The position numbers and the translations under genes were made by a program. Source: Candidatus Aerophobota bacterium (GTDB taxonomy: Bacteria > Aerophobota > Aerophobia > Aerophobales > B47-G16). Taken from it: a stretch of DNA of 9,530 bases. This document shows, piece after piece, positions 1 through 6,674 of the stretch. The notes beneath the pieces were generated by a model. The model saw only the letters and a program-made list of their open reading frames with translations, was not told the DNA's origin and did not search any database. Each line of letters opens with the position of its first letter. The first letter of the stretch is position 1. Where the stretch lies: the NCBI GenBank assembly GCA_003648815.1, contig QMPZ01000049.1, forward strand, positions 1-9,530. The letters run 5' to 3'.

Positions 1-537
1 GGTAACGGAAAAAACCCTTCCGGGAGCCTTAAGTGAGCTGGCAGGTATCGAAGTTGAGGAATACTCTTCCCTTCCCTCTGACGAGGAAAGCAAGGTAGAA
101 ATAGTTGAAGAAGAAATAGGTAACAAAACTTATAGCTGTAGTACGTGGTGTGATGTCATCCGGCCGAAAAAGCAAAACCTTTCGGCTTTTATGCCCACGG
201 CTATTTTAAGGGAAAGCCAGCCCTTACCATCAATAGATACAACACCGGATACGTCCTCTACATAGGCACAATTATGGAGAATAAGTTCTATTATGATCTA
301 CTAACGTGGCTTCACGCAAGGACAAAGATAAGTTCTTCCTTGGAAGTTCCAGAGGAAGTGGAGCTGATCAGAAGGCCTACGGAGAAAGGTGATGTCTTAT
401 TTTTCCTAAATCACGGTGAAAAAGAAAAAAGGGTAAAGCTAAATCAAGAATATAAGGACCTTTTAAGCGGTAAGACCTACAGGGAGTTCATCGACTCGAA
501 GGAAAAAGAAGTAGCGTGTCTGGTGGAAAAATCCTGA
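1..537 (+). pseudogene. GH42 beta-galactosidase, C-terminal fragment with a frameshift
   Basis: This is the 3' end of a glycoside hydrolase family 42 beta-galactosidase, a cytoplasmic enzyme releasing terminal galactose; the gene begins outside the window. Reading from base 2, the frame gives the end of the middle (trimerisation) domain, including GALSELAGIEVEEYSSL, which resembles the usual family segment ending in G-I-x-V-E-E-Y/F, and then STWCDVIRP. That frame hits TAG at 263. The homologous continuation, FGFYAHGYFKGKPALTINRY then YVLYIGT, lies in the frame that reaches TGA at 535-537. The switch falls at the A5 run 167-171, where one base appears to be missing. The final 87 residues match the short C-terminal beta domain. 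The family assignment is from recalled motifs; the frame change is seen directly. It may be a true pseudogene or a homopolymer error. The ATG at 274 is internal and not a real start. The catalytic barrel is not in the window. Confidence 0.8.
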
Positions 538-547
538 TTTTCTTTGC

Positions 548-1072
548 CTAAAGAAGGGGAGGATGTTGATCCTGATTAAATACATCATCGGTTATCTCGT
601 TGAGCACCTTCGAATCAACCTTAGCTCCGTGTAATTCCATCTTGGACAAATACTCCACGATTTTGTTCCTGTTCCAGCCGCCGTGTTTTAAGGCGAGGAC
701 ATATGACTTAATATCTTCCCTATCTTCGTAGGTTAAATCTACAGCTGAATCTGAGGAACTTTCTTCTTCAGTCTCCTGGTTCATATCCTCATCGGCTAAG
801 GTGCGAACAGGAGTTGAGGGTTTCTCTTCTTTCTCACTGCCCTGGATGTCCTTTTCTAGAATACTTCTCCACTCATTTGTACGCCTGGCAAGGGTATCAA
901 GGGCCTCCTTAAACTCATCGATGGATGATCTTGCTCCCCTTATGATCTTATCCATCTCCTCTAACCACTTTACCAGAAGCTGTTTTGTCTCCTCAAATCG
1001 CTCTATCAGGTCGTTCAGGGAAAAATTGTTTGAAGAGTACTTTGAAGCTTTTTCTTGGGCTGTATCGGCCAT
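548..1072 (-). CDS. Coiled-coil protein of unknown function
   Basis: I do not recognise this 174-residue protein. Residues 17-77 are strongly helical and charged with heptad-like hydrophobic spacing (LIERFEETKQLLVKWLEEMD onward), as in a coiled coil. Residues 78-112 form an acidic, Ser/Glu-rich linker. Residues 113-165 are a second helical segment beginning LTYEDREDIKSYVLALKHGG. There is no signal peptide, membrane segment or catalytic motif, so it is probably cytosolic and may oligomerise or act as an adaptor; that role is inference. The start is well supported: the complementary strand carries GGGAGGTGA six bases before ATG. It is transcribed divergently from the pfkA operon and convergently with the GH42 remnant, 10 bp from its stop. 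The long open frame antisense to it lacks comparable support. Confidence 0.75.
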   Translation of the reverse strand: MADTAQEKASKYSSNNFSLNDLIERFEETKQLLVKWLEEMDKIIRGARSSIDEFKEALDTLARRTNEWRSILEKDIQGSEKEEKPSTPVRTLADEDMNQETEEESSSDSAVDLTYEDREDIKSYVLALKHGGWNRNKIVEYLSKMELHGAKVDSKVLNEITDDVFNQDQHPPLL

Positions 1073-1078
1073 TTAGAT

Positions 1079-1087
1079 TCACCTCCC
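1079..1087 (-). promoter_or_regulatory. Strong ribosome binding site for the coiled-coil gene
   Basis: On the minus strand this reads GGGAGGTGA, almost fully complementary to the 3' end of 16S rRNA, with six bases before the ATG whose A is at 1072. It fixes the start of the 174-residue protein and its strand. Confidence 0.85.
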
Positions 1088-1109
1088 TCATCTTAATATT
1101 TTTCACTTT

Positions 1110-1138
1110 AATTTAACTTTTTCCTAAAAATTTGTCAA
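1110..1138 (-). promoter_or_regulatory. Predicted leftward promoter of the coiled-coil gene
   Basis: On the minus strand a perfect TTGACA -35 box (1138-1133) is followed after 17 bp by TAAATT (1115-1110), which matches four of six -10 positions. Transcription would start near 1103, giving a leader of about 31 nt that includes the strong ribosome binding site. The -35 is convincing; the -10 is only fair. The -35 lies in the same inverted repeat as the rightward -35, so the two promoters are back to back. Confidence 0.5.
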
Positions 1139-1154
1139 ATAATTTCATTTGACA
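1133..1154. repeat. 8-bp perfect inverted repeat in the divergent promoter region
   Basis: TGTCAAAT (1133-1140) and ATTTGACA (1147-1154) are exact reverse complements separated by AATTTC. Each arm contains a -35 hexamer, pointing outward on opposite strands. The symmetry may simply be two mirrored -35 elements, or an operator for a dimeric regulator that would control both directions at once. The sequence does not decide between these. Confidence 0.6.
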
Positions 1155-1176
1155 CACCCATTTTGGATAATATAAT
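1149..1176 (+). promoter_or_regulatory. Consensus sigma-70 promoter of the pfkA operon
   Basis: TTGACA (1149-1154), a 16-bp spacer, then TATAAT (1171-1176): both hexamers are perfect. Initiation would be near 1183, only about 10 nt upstream of the preferred pfkA ATG at 1193, leaving GAGG as the leader's binding site. Possible earlier pfkA starts (TTG at 1163, ATG at 1175) lie upstream of the predicted transcription start and within or next to the -10, which argues against them. No further good promoter is evident before 8189, so this one probably drives the whole operon. Confidence 0.8.
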
Positions 1177-1192
1177 GATAGTGAGGAAAAAG

Positions 1193-2161
1193 ATGAGAAA
1201 GATAGGTGTCTTAACCAGCGGAGGAGATTCTCCAGGAATGAACCCCTGCATCCGGGCTGTGGTCAGGAAGGCCATCTACGAGGGGCTTGAGGTGATGGGA
1301 ATAAAAAGGGGGTTCAGGGGTCTCATGGAGGGAGATGTAGAGGAACTACATGCTCATTCGGTAAGTGGGATTATCCATCAGGGTGGAACCATCCTTAAGA
1401 CGGCAAGAGCTGAGAGCTTCAAGACAAAAGAGGGACAGGGAAGAGCGGTAAAGACGATCAAAAAGTTAGGAATAGAAGGGTTGATAGTCATAGGAGGGGA
1501 TGGGTCTCTACGGGGAGCTTACACCTTAGATCGCGACTGGGACATTCCCGTTATAGGTGTTCCTGCCTCCATCGATAACGATATCGCCGGTACTGATTTT
1601 AGTATTGGATTTCTGACTGCGGTCAATACAGCCTTGGAGGCCATCGATAGGATAAGGGACACAGCCACCTCCCACAACAGGCTCTTTATCATAGAGGTCA
1701 TGGGAAGGTCCTCAGGTTTTATCGCCCTCTGGGCGGGATTAGCAGGGGGTGCGGAGGACATCCTCATCCCTGAGAGGAAGACCGATCTGGATGAGGTCTG
1801 CAGAAAGCTGGAGGAAGGACGTCTTCGCGGCAAAAGCAGCAGCATCCTCGTCGTAGCAGAAGGGGATGAGGCGGGTGGAGCTTTTGAAATTGCCAAAAGA
1901 ATTGAAAAGAAGATTGGCTATGAGACACGAGTGGTGGTCCTGGGACACCTACAAAGGGGTGGCTCGCCGGTAGCCTTAGATAGGATACTGGCCACCAAGC
2001 TGGGCACCTCAGCGGTGGAACTTCTGATAAAAGGAGAAAGGCGAAAGATGGTGGGACTGATCTCCAATCAAATTAAGGCATCTCCGATAGAATATGCCTG
2101 GAAAGAAAAAAAGAAAGTTGACCTGAGTTTCTATGATCTCTCACAGGTCATGGCCATTTAG
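1193..2161 (+). CDS. pfkA: ATP-dependent 6-phosphofructokinase
   Basis: It phosphorylates fructose 6-phosphate to fructose 1,6-bisphosphate, the committed glycolytic step, in the cytosol. From ATG 1193 the product is 322 residues, the usual bacterial PfkA length. Visible motifs are the nucleotide loop GVLTSGGDSPGMN (5-17), GGDGS (101-105), the catalytic loop PASIDNDIAGTD with Asp128 as probable base, the substrate-binding EVMGRSSGF (168-176), and GHLQRGGSP near the C-terminus. Gly104, and Ala125 where PPi-dependent enzymes carry Lys, point to ATP rather than pyrophosphate as donor. Ala125-Ser126 differs from the common Gly-Thr of well-studied enzymes. The frame is open back to TTG 1163, but the promoter -10 overlaps that stretch and GAGG sits six bases before 1193, so I chose 1193. 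It is the first gene of the long operon; rimO follows after one base. Confidence 0.95.
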   Translation: MRKIGVLTSGGDSPGMNPCIRAVVRKAIYEGLEVMGIKRGFRGLMEGDVEELHAHSVSGIIHQGGTILKTARAESFKTKEGQGRAVKTIKKLGIEGLIVIGGDGSLRGAYTLDRDWDIPVIGVPASIDNDIAGTDFSIGFLTAVNTALEAIDRIRDTATSHNRLFIIEVMGRSSGFIALWAGLAGGAEDILIPERKTDLDEVCRKLEEGRLRGKSSSILVVAEGDEAGGAFEIAKRIEKKIGYETRVVVLGHLQRGGSPVALDRILATKLGTSAVELLIKGERRKMVGLISNQIKASPIEYAWKEKKKVDLSFYDLSQVMAI

Positions 2162-2162
2162 G

Positions 2163-3452
2163 ATGAAGGTAAATTTGATCTCTCTTGGTTGCCCAAAGAA
2201 TCTGGTGGATAGCGAGGTAATCCTGGGGAGGCTGGGAGAAAAGGGATATTCCCTCACCACCTCGCCTGAGGATGCAGATATAATCATCATTACCACCTGC
2301 TCCTTTATTGAGGAGGCTCGAAGGGAAAGTCACAGGGTCATCTCTAAAATCGTCTCCCAGAAAAGTCCTCTTCAAAAGCTCATCGTATGCGGCTGTCTTC
2401 CACAACTGGAGAAAAGAAAACTCTTCATAAGATATCCACAAATAGATGCCCTGCTGGGAAGCGCTGATTTCTACAAAATAGATGAGGTGATAGATGAGAT
2501 TCTGAACGGTAAAAAGCGTCTTTTTTCAGTAAATGAGCCTCGCTTTATCTATAACTCTTCCTTTCCCCGTCTTTTGAGCACTCCTCCCTCATATGCTTAC
2601 CTCAAGATCGCTGAGGGCTGCTCCAATCGCTGCTCATACTGTCTCATTCCCTTTCTTCGCGGAAGCTATAGAAGTAGGCCTGTGGATGATGTGGTCAAGG
2701 AAGCGAAAAACCTGGCCAACCTGGGGGTAAAAGAGCTCATCTTAATAGCTCAGGACACAACCTTCTACGGAAAAGAGGCGGGAGAATGTCTTCTTCCGCC
2801 TCTTTTAAGAAAGCTGGACGAGATAGACAAAATTAGATGGGTCCGCATCCTTTATACCCATCCAGCGCATTTGGACTCCGCCATCATCCAAGCTATAGCC
2901 AGCTCAAATAAGGTCTGTCGATATCTTGACATTCCTCTTCAGCACAGCCATGATGAGATACTTGTAAGAATGAGGCGCCCTAAGTTTGAGGTAGCCGAAA
3001 GAGCAATTGAACAACTGAGGGAGAAAATCCCCGACATCGTCCTGCGTACCACCTTAATGGTGGGATTTCCCGGTGAGGAAGAAAGACATTTTAACAAACT
3101 CTTGAAGGACGTGGAAAGAATCAAGTTTGACTGGTTAGGTGCATTTATCTATTCTCCGGAGAAAGGAACTCCCGCATATTCCTTTTCCCCTAAGGTTCCC
3201 CTCAAGGTGAAGAAAAGAAGGTACAAAGAGCTCCTGGAGCTTCAGCAGTCCGTAACCCTGGAAAAGAACAAAAGGAGGCTGGGGAAAGTCTATTCTATCC
3301 TGGTAGATGCGGATAAGGAAGGACATACCGAGTTTCAGGCTCCTGAGATTGACGGAAAGGTCTTGCTTTCAGAAAAGCACCTTCCAGGGGAACTTATAAG
3401 AAAAAAGATCGTTAAGATAAGGGACTGTTATGATTTGGTCGCACGCGGATAG
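2163..3452 (+). CDS. rimO: Ribosomal protein uS12 (S12) methylthiotransferase RimO
   Basis: A radical-SAM enzyme that adds a methylthio group to the conserved aspartate of ribosomal protein S12, using two 4Fe-4S clusters. The 429-residue product has the expected three parts. The N-terminal methylthiotransferase domain has cluster ligands Cys10 (SLGCPKN), Cys46 (TTCSF) and Cys78 (VCGCLPQ). The radical-SAM barrel has CSNRCSYC (Cys153, Cys157, Cys160). The C-terminal TRAM-type segment runs from about ILVDADKEGHTEFQ to the end. SLGCPKNLVDSE and YLKIAEGC followed by RSRP favour RimO over the tRNA enzyme MiaB. ATG 2163 places the first strand right at the terminus, as is usual; an in-frame ATG at 2133 would add 10 residues and overlap pfkA. 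The ribosome binding site is weak, so translation is probably coupled to pfkA termination. It overlaps nth by 23 nt. Confidence 0.93.
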   Translation: MKVNLISLGCPKNLVDSEVILGRLGEKGYSLTTSPEDADIIIITTCSFIEEARRESHRVISKIVSQKSPLQKLIVCGCLPQLEKRKLFIRYPQIDALLGSADFYKIDEVIDEILNGKKRLFSVNEPRFIYNSSFPRLLSTPPSYAYLKIAEGCSNRCSYCLIPFLRGSYRSRPVDDVVKEAKNLANLGVKELILIAQDTTFYGKEAGECLLPPLLRKLDEIDKIRWVRILYTHPAHLDSAIIQAIASSNKVCRYLDIPLQHSHDEILVRMRRPKFEVAERAIEQLREKIPDIVLRTTLMVGFPGEEERHFNKLLKDVERIKFDWLGAFIYSPEKGTPAYSFSPKVPLKVKKRRYKELLELQQSVTLEKNKRRLGKVYSILVDADKEGHTEFQAPEIDGKVLLSEKHLPGELIRKKIVKIRDCYDLVARG

Positions 3453-4101
3453 GCTAAGATTTGACAGAATCATTGAAACTCTTGAGAAAAACTTCTCCAT
3501 TGAGATGGGAAGTAGCTATACACCGTTTGAAGTTCTGATATCGACCATACTTTCACAAAATACAAACAGAGATAACACCACGAAAGCTTTCGAAAGGCTA
3601 AAAGAGCAATTTAAGATAACTCCTCAGGAGCTGGCGAGCGCTGACTTAGAAGAGATAAAAAGGTGCATAAAGCCAGCCGGACTTTACAACGCAAAGGCGC
3701 GGAGGATAAGGAAAGTAGCCCGGATAATCTGGGAACAATATGACGGTGATTTGAGCAAAATCCTGAACCTTCCCACAAGCGAGGCGAGGAATATGCTTCT
3801 CTCTCTTCCAGGAGTGGGAAGGAAAACTGCTGACGTGGTATTGAGCTTTTGTACCAACAAGGGCACTTTTCCCGTGGACACGCATATTAACAGAATCGCC
3901 AAAAGATTAAGATGGGTGGAGGAGAAAGCCGGTTATGAGGAGATAAGACACTTCTTCGAGGATATGGTTTCCGAAAAACAAAGAAAAAAGGTGCATCTTG
4001 TGTTAATAGAGTTTGGCAGAAAAGTCTGTAGGGCGAAAAATCCTCACTGCAAGACATGTCCAATCAGGGAGGACTGCCAAAATGAGAATATCTGTCAATA
4101 A
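3430..4101 (+). CDS. nth: Endonuclease III-type DNA glycosylase/AP lyase
   Basis: A base-excision-repair enzyme that removes oxidised pyrimidines and nicks abasic sites. The 223-residue product matches the family length. The helix-hairpin-helix LPGVGRKTADVVL (126-138) contains the catalytic Lys132, and VDTHINRIAKRL contains the catalytic Asp150. The C-terminal 4Fe-4S loop has Cys200-x6-Cys207-x2-Cys210-x5-Cys216, the exact family spacing. LSQNTNRDNT (41-50) corresponds to the conserved early motif LSxQTxD, here with Asn in place of Gln/Ala, as seen in divergent members. AAGGG lies six bases before ATG 3430, inside the end of rimO, so initiation is internal to the upstream gene. The next gene overlaps its 3' end by 20 nt. 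MutY is unlikely because there is no C-terminal NUDIX-like domain. Confidence 0.93.
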   Translation: MIWSHADRLRFDRIIETLEKNFSIEMGSSYTPFEVLISTILSQNTNRDNTTKAFERLKEQFKITPQELASADLEEIKRCIKPAGLYNAKARRIRKVARIIWEQYDGDLSKILNLPTSEARNMLLSLPGVGRKTADVVLSFCTNKGTFPVDTHINRIAKRLRWVEEKAGYEEIRHFFEDMVSEKQRKKVHLVLIEFGRKVCRAKNPHCKTCPIREDCQNENICQ

Positions 4102-5245
4102 AAAAGAATATGAGGTTATCGAGGAGCCACAAAGACACATACTTGTTCCCACCAAAAAAGAACTTCACGGCTGGTGGCCAGGAAAGAGGGAGTGCACTTC
4201 TGAAAGGATGCTCATAAATCCGTATAATGGATGTGGGATAGGATGCTTCTTTTGTTATACTTTAGCCTTTCCCGGACATTTTCAACTTTTTCGAGAAAGC
4301 AAAGTAATCGTGGTGGCCAAGGATTTTGATAAGGAGGTCTCCGAGCAGCTGGATTCCATAGATGTGGCCTCCTGCGGTTATCTTTCTCCGGTGAGCGACC
4401 CCTTTCAACCTCTAAATGAGAAATATCGTCTTTCCGAGAAGATAATTAAGGCCTTCGTGGAAAGAAACATCCCCATTGAGTTCATCACCAAGGCAAAAGT
4501 TCCTCAGGAGGCCATCGAACTTATAAAGACGCAAAAGCACTCCTTCGGACAGGTATCCATCCTCACCCTGAATGAGAACTTAAGAAAGATCTTAGTCCCT
4601 CGAGGAGCCTCAACGGATGTTCTATTTCAAAACCTGGAGAGGCTCTCCAAGGAGGGGATCTTTGCTGTCTGCCGGATTGACCCAATCTTTCCCTACATAA
4701 CCGACAGAGTAAAGGATTTGGAAGAGATAATCGAGAGAGCCAGATCTTCAGGAGTGACTCATATCATCGCCAGCGTCCTGGACATTCCCGTTAAGATAAA
4801 GGAGAATATTCTCCAGAATATAAAGAGATATTTTGGAGTGGGAATGGAATGGGATTACCGAAGACTTTACAAGGAGAACATCGATGGCTACCTTCACGCT
4901 GATATAGATTATCGAAAAAGGGTTTTCGATGCCCTGCGCAACATCTGTGAGAGGAAAAATTTAACCTTTGCCCTGTGCATGGAATACGAGATCAAGAAGG
5001 ATGAGGTTCGGGGTCTAAACCAGGAGTTCATGAGTTCCCGGAACTGCGAGGGAATTGATATCCCCATCTATATAAGAAAGGAAGACAAATTCTATCCTGC
5101 CTGCGATTGTAAGGGCGACTGTCTTCACTGCACCAATCCTGTATGCGGCATTGAGGATCTGGCAATGGGTAGAGAGGGCTCGAAGAAGGACTGGCGACTT
5201 AGCGATTACAAAAGGTGGTCGAAGGAGTTAAAAGTTGCAGGATAA
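4082..5245 (+). CDS. Radical SAM protein, spore-photoproduct-lyase (SplB)-like
   Basis: A 387-residue radical-SAM enzyme of the SplB-like group; substrate unknown. NPYNGCGIGCFFCY (46-59) supplies the Cys51-x3-Cys55-x2-Cys58 ligands for the SAM cluster, and the asparagine-proline-tyrosine lead-in is typical of this group. The barrel follows (SPVSDPFQP 102-110, EFITKAK 133-139, SILTLN 159-164, CRIDPIFPY 197-205). A C-terminal set, Cys341, Cys343, Cys347, Cys350 and Cys355, could hold a second Fe-S cluster or zinc. The frame is open upstream to 4013, but ATG 4082 has GGGAGG nine bases before it and makes the N-terminus natural, so I chose it; it overlaps nth by 20 nt. It overlaps the queuosine-precursor transporter by 11 nt, hinting at 7-deazaguanine salvage. 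DNA photolesion repair is an alternative suggested by nth. Family confident, role not. Confidence 0.85.
   Translation: MRISVNKKEYEVIEEPQRHILVPTKKELHGWWPGKRECTSERMLINPYNGCGIGCFFCYTLAFPGHFQLFRESKVIVVAKDFDKEVSEQLDSIDVASCGYLSPVSDPFQPLNEKYRLSEKIIKAFVERNIPIEFITKAKVPQEAIELIKTQKHSFGQVSILTLNENLRKILVPRGASTDVLFQNLERLSKEGIFAVCRIDPIFPYITDRVKDLEEIIERARSSGVTHIIASVLDIPVKIKENILQNIKRYFGVGMEWDYRRLYKENIDGYLHADIDYRKRVFDALRNICERKNLTFALCMEYEIKKDEVRGLNQEFMSSRNCEGIDIPIYIRKEDKFYPACDCKGDCLHCTNPVCGIEDLAMGREGSKKDWRLSDYKRWSKELKVAG
5222..5227 (+). promoter_or_regulatory. Ribosome binding site supporting a TTG start
   Basis: AAGGAG sits seven bases before TTG 5235, inside the end of the radical-SAM gene. No nearby in-frame ATG gives the expected N-terminus of the transporter, so this site decides the unusual start codon. 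Confidence 0.7.
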
Positions 5246-5870
5246 GAAGAAAATAGCCTACTTTGCCTCCTTCTTTGCCGCCTTAATAGTCGTCTCTAAC
5301 ATAACGGCGAGCAAGCTCGTGAGTTTTTATGGACTGGTGGTTCCGGTGGCGGTGATAGCTTATCCAATCACCTTCTTGATCACCGATGTGGTAAGCGAGG
5401 TATACGGGAAAAGAACCGCACAGATGATTGTAAATGCGGGATTTTGGGCAATGATCGGGGCAACGATGCTCATATTCCTCACAGTTTATATCCCACCCGC
5501 ACCCTTCTGGAAGGATCAGAGCGAGTTCCAAAAGGTTCTGGGAAGCGTACCAAGAATTGTGACCGCATCGTTGGTAGCTTATCTTATCTCGCAAAACCAT
5601 GACCTCTTTGCCTTCCATTTCTGGAAGAAAGTCACCAGAGGAAGGCACCTTTGGCTGAGAAACAATGCCTCGACGATGGTAAGCCAGCTAATTGATACCG
5701 CCGTTTTCATCTCCATAGCCTTTTTTGGAGTTGTCTCCAACGAGATATTATTTCACATGATAATTTCTCAGTACATAGTAAAACTCTTGATTGCCTTAGC
5801 CGACACACCATTTTGCTATCTTCTGGTGAGGCTGACCAGAATGCCCAGAGTACAAGAAAACGATGCTTGA
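5235..5870 (+). CDS. yhhQ: Queuosine precursor transporter, YhhQ/VUT family
   Basis: An inner-membrane importer of 7-deazaguanine precursors such as preQ0, preQ1 or queuine for tRNA queuosine; the exact substrate varies in the family. The 211-residue product has about six hydrophobic segments (roughly 8-24, 35-52, 66-87, 106-120, 150-168, 173-197). Family signatures are SNITASK (21-27), the membrane segment ITFLITDVVSEVYGK (45-59) with Asp51 and Glu55, and LRNNASTMVSQLIDT (141-155). The start is TTG 5235 with AAGGAG seven bases upstream, overlapping the radical-SAM gene by 11 nt, so the pair is probably translationally coupled. The MBL-fold gene follows nine bases after the stop. No queuosine synthesis gene or tgt is in the window, which favours salvage over de novo supply, though those genes may lie elsewhere. 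Confidence 0.9.
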   Translation: MQDKKKIAYFASFFAALIVVSNITASKLVSFYGLVVPVAVIAYPITFLITDVVSEVYGKRTAQMIVNAGFWAMIGATMLIFLTVYIPPAPFWKDQSEFQKVLGSVPRIVTASLVAYLISQNHDLFAFHFWKKVTRGRHLWLRNNASTMVSQLIDTAVFISIAFFGVVSNEILFHMIISQYIVKLLIALADTPFCYLLVRLTRMPRVQENDA

Positions 5871-5879
5871 GGCAAAGAT

Positions 5880-6674
5880 ATGGATTACATTAAGTTCCTC
5901 GGCACGGGTGGAGCTCGAATAGTTGTATCCAAACAGCTCAGGGCCTCAGGAGGAATATGGCTATCCTTGAAGGGCACCAACATTTATCTTGATCCTGGCC
6001 CTGGTGCGCTCGTCAGATGTACCTCCAGCAGGCCTTCCCTAGATCCTACTAAGCTCGATGCCATAATCCTTTCCCACAAGCATCTTGACCACTCCTCCGA
6101 TGTAAACGTGATGATTGAAGCCATGACCGAGGGAGGTTTTAAAAAGAGAGGAATCCTCTTTGCCCCTGAGGATGCCCTGTCAGATGATCCCGTGGTGCTC
6201 AAGTACGTGAGGAAATATCTTAAGGAAATACAAATCTTAGAGGAGGGCAAGTCCTACCATGTGGGAAATATTTCCTTCTCCACTCCCTTAAGACACATTC
6301 ACGGAGATGTACAGACCTACGGCTTAAACTTCGAGGCATCACCGTACAGGCTCTCATTTATCACGGATACTCGTTTCTTTTCAAAACTCCTCGAATGCTA
6401 CAGAGGTGAAGTCCTCATAATTAATGTCGTTCGCCTCAAAAAGAGCAACTTAGATCATCTATGTATCGACGATGTCAAGAGGATAATCAAGGAAGTGCAT
6501 CCAAAGGTGGCCATCCTCACGCACTTTGGCATGACCATCCTTCGGGCCAAGCCCTGGAAGATCGCAGAGGAAATGCAAAACGAGCTCGGAACAAAGGTCA
6601 TAGCTGCAACAGATGGAATGAAGTTTAATCTGGAGGGGATAACAAATGGAGAAGATCATCGTCTCCATTGCTAA
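5880..6674 (+). CDS. MBL-fold metallo-hydrolase, substrate unknown
   Basis: A 264-residue metallo-beta-lactamase-fold protein, probably a dinuclear-metal phosphodiesterase or related hydrolase in the cytosol. The metal motif SHKHLDH gives His66, His68, Asp70 and His71. Further candidate ligands are His139 or His141 (RHIHGD), Asp163 (ITDTRF) and His215 (LTHFGM), in the order expected for the fold. The N-terminus FLGTGGAR and the strand YLDPGPGAL resemble the RNase Z/PhnP-like branch. The RNase Z tRNA-recognition arm is not obvious, so I do not call it RNase Z. TGAGG lies seven bases before ATG 5880 and straddles the stop of the transporter gene. The end overlaps the DUF362 gene by 29 nt, so co-translation is likely. 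Confidence 0.88.
   Translation: MDYIKFLGTGGARIVVSKQLRASGGIWLSLKGTNIYLDPGPGALVRCTSSRPSLDPTKLDAIILSHKHLDHSSDVNVMIEAMTEGGFKKRGILFAPEDALSDDPVVLKYVRKYLKEIQILEEGKSYHVGNISFSTPLRHIHGDVQTYGLNFEASPYRLSFITDTRFFSKLLECYRGEVLIINVVRLKKSNLDHLCIDDVKRIIKEVHPKVAILTHFGMTILRAKPWKIAEEMQNELGTKVIAATDGMKFNLEGITNGEDHRLHC

Noticed and set aside
538..556. TTCTTT-GCCT-AAAGAA inverted repeat (540-555) between the convergent stops as a bidirectional terminator
   Set aside because: The six-pair stem is A/T-rich and neither strand has a following T-run, so support is too weak.
801..1076. Plus-strand open frame of 91 codons antisense to the coiled-coil gene
   Set aside because: Shadow frame: no ribosome binding site or recognisable domain, while the minus-strand gene has a strong site and a structured protein.
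2133..2162. Earlier ATG at 2133 for rimO
   Set aside because: It would overlap pfkA by 29 nt and add residues ahead of the usual RimO N-terminus; 2163 fits better. Not fully excluded.
4013..4081. N-terminal extension of the radical-SAM gene
   Set aside because: It lies inside the nth Fe-S coding region and has no good binding site; ATG 4082 has GGGAGG.
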